The position numbers and the translations under genes were made by a program. From the NCBI RefSeq assembly GCF_009733595.1, contig NZ_WOFH01000001.1, positions 186,001 to 250,000 on the forward strand: a stretch of 64,000 nucleotides of DNA, in the 5' to 3' direction. Below the pieces are notes generated by a model. The model was given only the letters and a program-made list of their open reading frames with translations, did no database searches and was not told the DNA's origin. Shown here in pieces: positions 32,963 to 41,202 of the stretch. The DNA is from Actinomadura litoris. Its GTDB lineage: Bacteria; Actinomycetota; Actinomycetes; Streptosporangiales; Streptosporangiaceae. How positions within the stretch are numbered: position 1 is the stretch's first letter; the number at the start of each line of letters is the position of its first letter.

Positions 32963-34506
32963 TCGAGCACGACGCCGACGTCCTCGTGCTCGGCGGCGGG
33001 CCCGCCGGGGCGTGGGCGGCGCTGGCCGCCGCCGCGGCCGGGGCGCGGGTCGTCCTCGCCGACAAGGGGTACTGCGGCACCAGCGGGCCGACCGCGTCGG
33101 GCGGCAACAACCTCTGGTACGTGCCCCCGGACGCGGCGGAGCGCGAGCGGGAGGTCGACGCGCGGTTCGAGCAGAGCGCCCGGCTCGCCGACCGCCGCTG
33201 GATGGCCCGCGTCGTGGACGAGACCTACCGCCGCGTCGACGACCTCGCCTCGTTCGGCTACCCGTTCCCGGTCCACGACGGGGTGGAGCGGCGCGGCAGC
33301 CTCCAGGGGCCGGAGTACATGAAGCGGATGCGGCGCCGCGTCCACCGGTCGGGGGTGCTGATCCTCGACCACCATCCGGCGCTGCGGCTGCTGACCGACT
33401 CCTCGGGCGTCGTCGCGGGCGCGGCCGGCATCGCCCGGCAGGAGGGCGAGGCGCCCTGGACGGTCCGCGCGGGCGCGGTCGTGCTCGCGACCGGCGGCTG
33501 CGCGTTCCTGTCCGGCGCTTTCGGCACCAACGTCGACACCGGCGACGGGCACCTGATGGCCGCCGAGCTGGGCGCGGAGCTGTCGGGGATGGAGTTCTCC
33601 AGCGTGTACGGGCTCTCGCCCGCCTACGGCGCGCACACCAAGGGCCTGATGATGCAGTTCGCGACGTACTACGCCGAGGACGGCACGCGCATCGAGGTCC
33701 CGGACCCGCTGTGGGCCAGGGCGCAGGTCGCCGAGCGCCTCGCGGCCGGGCGGAAGGTCTTCGCGCGGCTCGACCAGGCGCCCGCCGAGCTGCGGCAGGC
33801 GATGCGCGACGCGCAGCCGAACTACTTCCTGCCGCTGGACAAGGCCGGGATCGACCCGTTCCGCGACCCCTACGAGGTGCGGATGGTGCTGGAGGGCACG
33901 GTCCGGGGCACGGGCGGGCTGCGGATCGTCGGCGACGACTGCGCGACGACCGTCCCCGGCCTGTACGCCGCCGGGGACGTCGCGACCCGCGAACCGGTGT
34001 CGGGCGCGGTCAGCGGCGGCGGCGCCTACAACGGCGCGTGGGCGATCTCGTCGGGCACCTGGGCCGGACGCGGCGCCGCGCGGTTCGGCCTCGGCCGGGA
34101 CCGGACACGCACCGTTCCGGCCGGGAGGGCCGGCCTGACGCCCGGGTCGCTGGACGCGGCGCGGGTCGTCCGCGCCGTCCAGGCCGAGATCCTGCCGCTC
34201 GACCGCAACCTGTTCCGCACGCGCGAGGGGCTCCGCGCCTCGCTGGCCTCGCTGGACGCGCTGTGGGAGCGCATCACGTCCGAGGGCGTCGCCGGGACGG
34301 GCCGCGAGCGCCTGCGCGCCCGGTCGGCGGCGGCCATGACCGCGCACGCCCGCTGGTGCTACCGCGCCGCGCTGGCCCGCGAGGAGTCCCGGGGCATGCA
34401 CCGGCTGGACGGCCTGCCGACGCTGCGGAGCTTCGAGCACCGGCTGCTGGTCGGCGGCCTGGAGGAGACCTGGACCTCCACCGAGCCCCAGGAGGTGGCG
34501 GCGTGA
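32959..34506 (+). CDS. AprA/fumarate-reductase-like flavoprotein, copy 2
   Basis: This 515-residue paralogue of the protein at 30031 has GGGPAG (12-17), VVLATGGCAFLS, PGLYAAGDVATREPVSGAVSGGGAYNGAWA and the shared C-terminal block RARSAAAMTAHARW. The two copies have diverged clearly, including around the presumed active site (PAYGAHTKGLMMQFATYYAEDG here against PAFTSVTKTAFYSFATFYHADG). Different substrates are therefore likely. GTGA overlaps tie it to ssuA upstream and its ferredoxin downstream. Confidence 0.8.
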   Translation: MIEHDADVLVLGGGPAGAWAALAAAAAGARVVLADKGYCGTSGPTASGGNNLWYVPPDAAEREREVDARFEQSARLADRRWMARVVDETYRRVDDLASFGYPFPVHDGVERRGSLQGPEYMKRMRRRVHRSGVLILDHHPALRLLTDSSGVVAGAAGIARQEGEAPWTVRAGAVVLATGGCAFLSGAFGTNVDTGDGHLMAAELGAELSGMEFSSVYGLSPAYGAHTKGLMMQFATYYAEDGTRIEVPDPLWARAQVAERLAAGRKVFARLDQAPAELRQAMRDAQPNYFLPLDKAGIDPFRDPYEVRMVLEGTVRGTGGLRIVGDDCATTVPGLYAAGDVATREPVSGAVSGGGAYNGAWAISSGTWAGRGAARFGLGRDRTRTVPAGRAGLTPGSLDAARVVRAVQAEILPLDRNLFRTREGLRASLASLDALWERITSEGVAGTGRERLRARSAAAMTAHARWCYRAALAREESRGMHRLDGLPTLRSFEHRLLVGGLEETWTSTEPQEVAA

Positions 34507-34847
34507 TCGAGGTCGTGAGCGCGGAGCGCTGCGTGAAGTGCGACGTGTGCGTCAAGGTGTGCCCGACCGACGTGTTCGACCGGGGCGCCGACGGCCTCCC
34601 GGTGATCGCGCGGCAGAGCGACTGCCAGTCGTGCTTCATGTGCGAGGCCCACTGCCCGACGGACGCCCTGTACGTCGCGCCCTTCAGCGGGCCCGCGCCG
34701 GACGGCTCCCCGCACACCGACGAGGCCGCCCTCGCCGACGCGTTCGGGGAGTACCGGCGGATCGTCGGCTGGGGGCGCGGCCGGACGCCGGGCAGCCGCG
34801 CCGACAGCAACCACATCTTCACCGAGCGGATCCGATCGCCCCGCTGA
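34503..34847 (+). CDS. AprB-like 2x[4Fe-4S] ferredoxin, copy 2
   Basis: This 114-residue ferredoxin has Cys10/13/16/20 and Cys41/44/47/51, and a tail with the same GWGRGRTPG block as copy 1. It is presumably the electron partner of the flavoprotein at 32959, to which it is coupled by a 4-nt overlap. The alternating order FAD1-Fd1-ssuA-FAD2-Fd2 indicates a block duplication that enclosed, or was separated by, ssuA. Confidence 0.85.
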   Translation: MIEVVSAERCVKCDVCVKVCPTDVFDRGADGLPVIARQSDCQSCFMCEAHCPTDALYVAPFSGPAPDGSPHTDEAALADAFGEYRRIVGWGRGRTPGSRADSNHIFTERIRSPR

Positions 34848-34852
34848 CGGCA

Positions 34853-34882
34853 TTGACCTGGACGGGGCCGCACGCGCACAAT
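34853..34882 (+). promoter_or_regulatory. Promoter for leaderless sfnG transcript
   Basis: TTGACC, an 18-bp spacer and CACAAT lie directly upstream of sfnG. The first base of the ATG at 34890 is 8 nt after the -10, so transcription would start at or next to the start codon, giving a leaderless mRNA. The overlap with the ferredoxin 3' region shows an internal promoter within the operon. Confidence 0.55.
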
Positions 34883-34889
34883 TCACACT

Positions 34890-36017
34890 ATGTCAGTAGG
34901 GAATATGGAAAATAGCCACGATCCCCTGAAGTTCGCCTACTGGGTCCCCAACGTCAGCGGCGGGCTGGTCGTCAGCACGATCGAGCAGCGCACCGACTGG
35001 GGTTACGACTACAACCGGGAACTGGCCGTGCTCGCCGAGCGGAACGGCTTCGAGTACGCGCTCAGCCAGGTCCGCTACATCGCCTCCTACGGCGCCGCCT
35101 ACCAGCACGAGTCGACCGGGTTCAGCCTCGCGCTGCTGCTCGCGACGCAGCGGCTGAAGGTGATCGCCGCCGTGCACCCCGGGCTGTGGCACCCGGGCGT
35201 GCTCGCCAAGTTCATCGCGACCGCCGACCAGCTCTCGGGCGGCCGCGCCGCCGTGAACGTCGTCAGCGGCTGGTTCAAGGACGAGTTCACCAAGCTCGGC
35301 GAGCCGTGGCTGGAGCACGACGAGCGGTACCGGCGCAGCGAGGAGTTCATCCGGGTGCTGCGCGAGATCTGGACCTCCGAGCACGCGGAGTTCGGCGGCG
35401 ACTTCTACCGGCTGCACGACTTCGACCTGCGCCCCAAGCCGCTGGCCGGGCCGGGGCGCCCGCACCCGGAGATCTTCCAGGGCGGCAACTCCACCAGCGC
35501 CCGCCGCATGGCCGGGCGGGTGTCGGACTGGTACTTCAGCAACGGCCGCGACTTCGACGGCGTCACCGAGCAGATCCGCGACGTCCGGGCCGAGGCGGGG
35601 CTGCACGGGCGCCGCGTCCGGTTCGGGCTGAACGGGTTCCTGATCGCGCGCGACACCGAGGCCGAGGCCCGCGAGGTGCTGCGCGAGATCGTCGCGAAGG
35701 CCGACCGGAAGGCCGTCGAGGGCTTCGGGTCGGCGGTCAGGCAGGCGGGGCGGTCGGCGTCGGACGGCAAGGGCATGTGGCAGGACTCGGAGTTCGCCGA
35801 CCTCGTCCAGTACAACGACGGGTTCCGCACCGGGCTGATCGGCACACCCGAGCAGATCGCGGAGCGGATCGTCGCCTACAAGCGGCTCGGCGTCGACCTG
35901 TTCCTGCTCGGCTTCCTGCACTACCTGGAGGACGTCGAGTACTTCGGCGAGCGCGTCCTGCCGCTCGTCCGCGAGCTGGAAGCGGACCTGGAGACGCCGG
36001 CACACGTGAACTCCTGA
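34890..36017 (+). CDS. sfnG: FMNH2-dependent dimethylsulfone monooxygenase
   Basis: This luciferase-like protein of up to 375 residues has PLKFAYWVPNVSGGLVVSTI, QRTDWGYDYN and FEYALSQVRYIASYGAAYQHES, the hallmarks of SfnG. SfnG oxidises dimethylsulfone to methanesulfinate with FMNH2 from a separate reductase. The start is ambiguous: ATG 34890 fits a leaderless transcript from the adjacent promoter, while ATG 34905 has AGGGA just upstream. The next gene, a DszC/SfnB-like monooxygenase, follows after 25 nt. Confidence 0.9.
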   Translation: MSVGNMENSHDPLKFAYWVPNVSGGLVVSTIEQRTDWGYDYNRELAVLAERNGFEYALSQVRYIASYGAAYQHESTGFSLALLLATQRLKVIAAVHPGLWHPGVLAKFIATADQLSGGRAAVNVVSGWFKDEFTKLGEPWLEHDERYRRSEEFIRVLREIWTSEHAEFGGDFYRLHDFDLRPKPLAGPGRPHPEIFQGGNSTSARRMAGRVSDWYFSNGRDFDGVTEQIRDVRAEAGLHGRRVRFGLNGFLIARDTEAEAREVLREIVAKADRKAVEGFGSAVRQAGRSASDGKGMWQDSEFADLVQYNDGFRTGLIGTPEQIAERIVAYKRLGVDLFLLGFLHYLEDVEYFGERVLPLVRELEADLETPAHVNS

Positions 36018-36042
36018 AAACCCCCACGACACAGGAGAGGCA

Positions 36043-37254
36043 ATGTCCGTCGAGACCGAGCAGAGCATCGCAACGAACGACGAGCGGTTCGCCGCCGCGC
36101 TGCACCGCGCCGACGTCGTCGCCGCCGAGCTGCGGGCCACCGCCGCCGAGCGCGACCGCGCCAACCGGGCGCCGCGCGAGGAGGTCGAGCTGCTGCGGCG
36201 CAACGACCTGCTCCAGGTGCAGGAGCCCGTCGAGCACGGCGGCGACGGGCTGTCGTTCGCGCAGGCGGCGCAGGTCGTCCGGCGGATCGCGCGCGGCGAC
36301 ACCTCGATCGCGCACCTGATCGGCTACCACTACGCGCAGACCCGGGTCGCCTCGCTGTTCGGCACGCCCGAGCAGGACGCCGAGCTGTCGCGGCGCAACG
36401 GGCGGGAGAAGGTGTTCTGGGGCGGCGTGCAGAACCCGCGCGGCGGCTCCGACGTCGTGCTGTCGCGCGACGGCGACCGGTTCCGGCTGGACGGCCGCCG
36501 CTCGTTCGCCTCGGGCGCCGGGCTCGGCGACTACCTGTCGGTGACCGCCGCCTTCGAGGGCGAGCTGCTGTTCGTCGCGCTGCCCGCCGGGCGGAAGGGC
36601 TTCCGCGCGCTCGGCGACTGGGACAACATCGGCCAGCGGCTCACCGACTCCGGCGGCGTCGAGTTCACCGCGACGCCCGTCGAGCGGCACGAGGTCCTCG
36701 GCCCCGACCCGCTCACCGGACGGACGATCACCCCGTACCAGACGCTGGTCACCCCGCACTGGCAGCTCGCGTTCGTCAACTTCTACGTCGGCACGGCCGA
36801 GGGCGCGCTCGACGAGGCGCTGGACTGGACGCGCCTGCACGGCGCGCCCTGGGAGACCTCCGGCGTGGACAGCGCGACCGACGACCCCTACGTCCTCCAG
36901 ACGGTCGGGGAGCTGCGCAGCGAGATCCGCGCCGCCGCCCTGCTCGCCGACCGGGCCGGGGACGCGCTCCAGGACGCGCTCGGCATCGGCCCCTCGATCA
37001 CCGCCGAGCAGCGCGCGGACGCGGCGGTCGCGGTCTACGAGGCCAAGTACCTGTCGACGAAGGTCGCGCTGTCGGTCGCGTCCCGGCTGTTCGAGATCCA
37101 GGGCGCGCGGGCCACGACCAGCGCCTACGGCTTCGACCGGCACTGGCGGAACCTGCGCACCCACACCGTCCACGACCCGGTCGCCTACAAGGCCCGCGAG
37201 GTCGGGGACTGGACGCTGAACCGCCGCGCCCCCGCCTTCTCCCTCTACCGCTGA
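36043..37254 (+). CDS. DszC/SfnB-like flavin monooxygenase, copy 1
   Basis: This 403-residue protein of the acyl-CoA-dehydrogenase fold has an N-terminal helical domain, a middle beta domain around FWGGVQNPRGGSDVVL and a C-terminal four-helix bundle with HWRNLRTHTVHDPVAYKAREVG. The RTHTxHDPVxYK motif and lack of the catalytic Glu pattern of true dehydrogenases fit the class D monooxygenases (DszC, SfnB). These use reduced flavin to oxidise sulfur compounds. CAGGAGAGG precedes the ATG. A paralogue follows 8 nt later. Confidence 0.82.
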   Translation: MSVETEQSIATNDERFAAALHRADVVAAELRATAAERDRANRAPREEVELLRRNDLLQVQEPVEHGGDGLSFAQAAQVVRRIARGDTSIAHLIGYHYAQTRVASLFGTPEQDAELSRRNGREKVFWGGVQNPRGGSDVVLSRDGDRFRLDGRRSFASGAGLGDYLSVTAAFEGELLFVALPAGRKGFRALGDWDNIGQRLTDSGGVEFTATPVERHEVLGPDPLTGRTITPYQTLVTPHWQLAFVNFYVGTAEGALDEALDWTRLHGAPWETSGVDSATDDPYVLQTVGELRSEIRAAALLADRAGDALQDALGIGPSITAEQRADAAVAVYEAKYLSTKVALSVASRLFEIQGARATTSAYGFDRHWRNLRTHTVHDPVAYKAREVGDWTLNRRAPAFSLYR

Positions 37255-37262
37255 GGACGACG

Positions 37263-38471
37263 ATGCCGAACGCGCACGTGATCCGCTCGGGCGCGGAGGC
37301 CGTGGAGGTCGCGCGCAAGCTCGCCGCCGCCGTCGCCGTGCGGGCGGACGAGCGCGACCGCGACCGGCGGGCACCGGCCGCCGAGCTGGCCGAGCTCTCG
37401 GGCTCGGGCCTGCTCGGCGCCGCGGTGCCCGCCCGGCACGGCGGCGCCGAGGTGGGCGCCGCCGTGCTGGCCGAGGTGTTCCGGACGCTCGCCGCCGCCG
37501 ACGCGAGCCTCGCGCAGATACCGCAGAGCCATTTCGTGTTCCTGGACGCGCTGCGGCGGCAGGGCACCGAGGAGCAGCGGGCCCGGTACTTCGCGAGGGC
37601 GCTGGACGGCGCGCGTTTCGCCAACGCCCAGACCGAGCGCGGCGGGCGCACCGTCACCGACGACGCCACCACCCTGCGCCGGACGCGGCCCGGCCGCTAC
37701 GTCCTCGGCGGCGTGAAGTACTACAGCACCGGCGCGCTGTTCGCGGACGTGCTGGTCGTCCGGGCCGTCCTCGCCGACGAGCCGCCGCTGCCGGGCGGCG
37801 CGCCGCCCAAGGCGCTCGCCTACATCGCGCGCGACTCCCCCGGCGTCGCCATCGACGACGACTGGGACGGCATGGGGCAGCGGACCACCGCGAGTGGAAC
37901 GGTCCGCCTGGAGGACGTCCCGGTCGGCGCCGACGACATCGTCCCCTACAACGCGCTCTTCGACGGGCCCACGACCTACGGCGCGCGGGCGCAGGTGCTG
38001 CACGCCGCGCTGGACGCGGGCATCGCCCGGGGCGCGGTCGCCGCCGCCGTCACCGCCGCCGGGCGGGCGCGGCCGTGGTTCGAGAGCGGCGCGGAGACCG
38101 CGACCGGCGACCCGCTGCTCGTCCAGCGGGCGGGCGAGCTGGAGATCACCGTGCGGGCCGCCGAGGCGCTGCTGCGGGAGGCCGCCGAGGCGATCGACGC
38201 GGCCGAGCGCGACCTCTCCGACGACTCCGCCGCGCGGGCGTCGATCGCGACCGCCGCCGCGAAGGTCGCCACCGGCCGCGCCGCGCTGGAGGCCGCCTCG
38301 ACGCTGTTCGAGCTGGGCGGGACGCGGTCGGCGGCGGGCGCGCTCAACCTCTCGCGGCACTGGCGGGACGCGCGGACCCACACCCTGCACGACCCCGAAC
38401 GCTGGAAGGTGCAGCACATCGGACGCTGGCTGCTGACGGGCGCTCCCCCGCCCCGGCACGGGCAGCTCTGA
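37263..38471 (+). CDS. DszC/SfnB-like flavin monooxygenase, copy 2
   Basis: This 402-residue paralogue has the same fold and the C-terminal motif HWRDARTHTLHDPERWKVQHIG. The middle domain (NAQTERGGRTVTDD ... YYSTGALFADVLVV) is closer to the SfnB type than copy 1. It probably acts on a different sulfide or sulfone in the pathway. It is part of the continuous run sfnG to ssuD. A long Ala/Asp-rich helix region (about 270-330) is noticeable but normal for this fold. Confidence 0.82.
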   Translation: MPNAHVIRSGAEAVEVARKLAAAVAVRADERDRDRRAPAAELAELSGSGLLGAAVPARHGGAEVGAAVLAEVFRTLAAADASLAQIPQSHFVFLDALRRQGTEEQRARYFARALDGARFANAQTERGGRTVTDDATTLRRTRPGRYVLGGVKYYSTGALFADVLVVRAVLADEPPLPGGAPPKALAYIARDSPGVAIDDDWDGMGQRTTASGTVRLEDVPVGADDIVPYNALFDGPTTYGARAQVLHAALDAGIARGAVAAAVTAAGRARPWFESGAETATGDPLLVQRAGELEITVRAAEALLREAAEAIDAAERDLSDDSAARASIATAAAKVATGRAALEAASTLFELGGTRSAAGALNLSRHWRDARTHTLHDPERWKVQHIGRWLLTGAPPPRHGQL

Positions 38472-38488
38472 GGAAGGAAACCCCAACC

Positions 38489-39664
38489 GTGACCCTGTCG
38501 TTCCACTGGTTCCTGCCCACCTACGGCGACTCGCGCTTCATCGTGGGCGGCGGCCACGGCCGTCCCGCGGACGCGGCGTCCGGCGACCGGCGCGCCACGA
38601 TCGGCTACCTGTCCTCGATCGTGCGCGGCGCCGAGGAGCTGGGCTTCACCGGCGCGCTCACCCCGACCGGCGCGTGGTGCGAGGACGCCTGGCTGACCAC
38701 CGCGATGCTGGCGCGCGAGTCCGAGCGGCTGGCGTTCCTCGTCGCGTTCCGGCCGGGACTGATCAGCCCGACGCTCGCCGCGCAGATGGCCGCGACGTTC
38801 AGCGCGCACGCCCCGGGGCGGCTGCTGCTCAACGTCGTCACCGGCGGCGAGGCGCACGAGCAGCGCGCCTACGGCGACCACCTGTCCAAGGACGAGCGGT
38901 ACGCGCGCTGCGCGGAGTTCCTGTCGGTCGTGCGGCGGCTCTGGGACGGCGAGACCGTCACCCATCGCGGCGCGCACCTCGACATCGACGCCGCGCGGCT
39001 GCCGACCGTCCCCGACCCCGTCCCGCCGCTGTACTTCGGCGGGTCCTCGGCCGCCGCCGGACCGGTCGCCGCCGAGCACGCCGACGTGTACCTGACCTGG
39101 GGTGAGCCGCTCGACGCCGTCGCCGCCAAAATCGAGTGGATCCGCGGGCTCGCCGCCGCACGGGGCCGGAAGCCGAGGTTCGGCATCCGGCTGCACATCA
39201 TCACCCGCGACACCGCCGAGGAGGCGTGGCGGCTCGCGGGGCGGATGGTCGAGGCGCTCGGCGAGGACACCGTCGCCGCCGCCCAGGCCGCGCTCGCCCG
39301 CAGCGAGTCCGTCGGCCAGCGGCGCATGCGCGAACTCCACGAGACCAGCCGCGCGGACGGCTCCTGGCGCGACCCCCGCGCCCTGGAGATCGCGCCGAAC
39401 CTGTGGGCGGGCGTCGGGCTCGTCCGGGGCGGCGCCGGGACGGCGCTGGTCGGCGACCACGCCGAGGTCGCCGAGCGCATCGCCGAGTACGCCGGCCTCG
39501 GCATCGACGAGTTCGTCCTGTCGGGCTACCCGCACCTGGAGGAGCTGTACTGGGTCGGTGAGGGCGTGCTGCCCCGCCTCGCCGAACGCGGCCTGTTCCA
39601 CGGCCCGGCCGGGCCGGCGGGCCAAGGCGCCACCGCCTTCCTCCCGAAGGACGCGGCGCGATGA
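38489..39664 (+). CDS. ssuD: FMNH2-dependent alkanesulfonate monooxygenase
   Basis: This 391-residue luciferase-like TIM barrel has LSFHWFLPTYGDSR at the N terminus, FLVAFRPGLISPTLAAQMAATF, LLLNVVTGGE and YLTWGEP, all typical of SsuD. The enzyme cleaves C1-C10 sulfonates to the aldehyde and sulfite. AGGAAGGAAA precedes the GTG at 38489. Its stop overlaps the start of a flavin reductase (ATGA), giving a coupled two-component pair. Confidence 0.92.
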   Translation: MTLSFHWFLPTYGDSRFIVGGGHGRPADAASGDRRATIGYLSSIVRGAEELGFTGALTPTGAWCEDAWLTTAMLARESERLAFLVAFRPGLISPTLAAQMAATFSAHAPGRLLLNVVTGGEAHEQRAYGDHLSKDERYARCAEFLSVVRRLWDGETVTHRGAHLDIDAARLPTVPDPVPPLYFGGSSAAAGPVAAEHADVYLTWGEPLDAVAAKIEWIRGLAAARGRKPRFGIRLHIITRDTAEEAWRLAGRMVEALGEDTVAAAQAALARSESVGQRRMRELHETSRADGSWRDPRALEIAPNLWAGVGLVRGGAGTALVGDHAEVAERIAEYAGLGIDEFVLSGYPHLEELYWVGEGVLPRLAERGLFHGPAGPAGQGATAFLPKDAAR

Positions 39665-40134
39665 CGGCGCTCGGGCTCGACCTGCGCCGCGTCTACGGCG
39701 CCTACCCGACCGGCGTCGCCGTGGTCGCGGGCCTGGTCGGCGGGCGTCCCGCCGGGATCGCCGCCAGCTCGTTCGTGCCGGTGTCGCTCGACCCGCCGCT
39801 CGTGTCGGTGTGCGTCGCGCACACCTCCACGACCTGGCCCCTGCTGCGCGAGCGGCCCACGATCGGGATCAGCGTGCTCGGCGCGCACCAGGAGCACGTC
39901 GGCCGCCGCGTCGGCGCCCGCGACGGCGACCGGTTCGCGGGCGTCGAGTGGCGGGCCACCGAGGGCGGCTCCGTGCTGGTCGAGGGCGCGTCCGCGTGGT
40001 TCGACTGCGTCGTCGAGCAGCAGGTCCGCTCCGGTGACCACGACATCGTCGTCTTCCGCGTCGAGGACCTGGACGCCGCGCACGACGTCCCGCCGCTGGT
40101 CTTCCACGCCAGCACCTTCCGTTCCCTCCGCTAA
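39661..40134 (+). CDS. Flavin reductase partner of SsuD
   Basis: This 157-residue split-barrel flavin reductase has VYGAYPTGVAVVAG, the ASSFVPVSLDPPLV block, GISVLGAHQEHVG and a C-terminal DHDIVVFRVEDL. It supplies FMNH2 to the monooxygenases of this operon. The ATGA overlap with ssuD argues for stoichiometric production. It is structurally the same family as the polyketide-cluster reductase at 11158 but a separate gene. Confidence 0.88.
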   Translation: MTALGLDLRRVYGAYPTGVAVVAGLVGGRPAGIAASSFVPVSLDPPLVSVCVAHTSTTWPLLRERPTIGISVLGAHQEHVGRRVGARDGDRFAGVEWRATEGGSVLVEGASAWFDCVVEQQVRSGDHDIVVFRVEDLDAAHDVPPLVFHASTFRSLR

Positions 40135-40146
40135 GGAGCCTTTCCG

Positions 40147-40644
40147 TTGCCCGTCAGCGTCCACGTCGAAGTCCGCGCCGCCGCCTGGGACGACCCCGCG
40201 GCGGAGGCGCTGCGCAGATCCATGGACGCGGAGATGCGCGACCGCTACGAGGACCGGCTGGAGGAGATCGAGGCCCTCGTCGCCGAGCCGGAGTGGCGGA
40301 GCGCGCTCGTCGTCGAAGCGCACGAGGCCGTCCACGTCGCGGTCGCCTACGCCTCCGGCGAACCCGTGGGGCATGCCGCGCTGCGCCGCCTGGACGGCGG
40401 CGACCTGGAGCTGAAGCGGATGTACGTCGCATCCGCCGCGCGGGGCACGGGGGTGTCCACGGCGCTGCTGGCGGCGGTGGAGGACGCGGCGCGCGCGCTC
40501 GGCGCGTCCCGGCTCGTGTTGCAGACCGGCGACCGGCAGCCCGACGCGGTCCGGCTGTACGAGCGCGAGGGCTACACCCGCGTCCCGGTCTTTCCCCCGT
40601 ACGAACGGTTGCATTTCTCGATCTGCATGGCAAAAGTATTGTGA
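40147..40644 (+). CDS. GNAT-family acetyltransferase
   Basis: This 165-residue protein has the acetyl-CoA binding motif A as RMYVASAARGTGVSTALL (R-x-x-G-x-G/A type) and motif B around DAVRLYEREGYTRVPVF. TTG start 40147 is supported by AAGGAG at proper spacing after the reductase stop. GNATs often sit in sulfonate operons, but the substrate is not known; acetylation of an amine-bearing sulfur compound is a guess. Confidence 0.8.
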   Translation: MPVSVHVEVRAAAWDDPAAEALRRSMDAEMRDRYEDRLEEIEALVAEPEWRSALVVEAHEAVHVAVAYASGEPVGHAALRRLDGGDLELKRMYVASAARGTGVSTALLAAVEDAARALGASRLVLQTGDRQPDAVRLYEREGYTRVPVFPPYERLHFSICMAKVL

Positions 40645-40658
40645 CTAAGGGAGCGAAC

Positions 40659-41186
40659 ATGAGCATTGTCGTTCTGGTAGGGAATCCACGTCCCCAGTCC
40701 CGGACATTTCAGGTGGCTCTGAAGGCCGCGGCCGCGATAGCCGAACGGATCGGCGACGGCGACGCGGTCGAGGCCGTCGATCTGTCGGCCCTGGCACCCG
40801 GCCTGCTCGGGGCCGTGCCGGCCCCGGAGACGCAGGACGCGCTGGACCGGGTCGCCTCCGCCGACGTCCTGCTGGTCGCGAGCCCGACCTACAAGGCCAC
40901 CTACACGGGCCTGCTCAAGGTGTTCCTGGACCGGTTGCCGGGCGGCGCGCTGGCCTCGACGGTCGCGCTGCCGCTGCTGGTGATGGGCGATCCGAAGCAC
41001 TCCCTGGCCGTGGAGGTGCATCTGCGGCCCCTGCTGGTGGAGTTGGGCGCGGTCGTGCCCACACCGGGGCTGGCGTTCCTGGAGTCGCAGATCGCGGCCG
41101 CGGAGGAGGTGCTCGGCGCCTGGGCCGACATCGTCGCGCCGCAGGTGGTGGCGGCGGAACTCGCCCGCGATGCCGCGCGGATCTGA
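40659..41186 (+). CDS. NADPH-dependent FMN reductase (SsuE-like)
   Basis: This 175-residue flavodoxin-fold reductase has the FMN phosphate loop GNPRPQSRT at residues 8-16 and SPTYKATYTGLLKVFLDRLP, as in SsuE/MsuE. It is a second FMNH2 source for the many monooxygenases here. AAGGGAG precedes ATG 40659. The preceding 15 nt, with CAAAAGTATTGTGACTAAGG, are AT-richer than the surroundings but hold no clear promoter. Confidence 0.87.
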   Translation: MSIVVLVGNPRPQSRTFQVALKAAAAIAERIGDGDAVEAVDLSALAPGLLGAVPAPETQDALDRVASADVLLVASPTYKATYTGLLKVFLDRLPGGALASTVALPLLVMGDPKHSLAVEVHLRPLLVELGAVVPTPGLAFLESQIAAAEEVLGAWADIVAPQVVAAELARDAARI

Positions 41187-41202
41187 GAAGGGGGCCGTTC
41201 CG

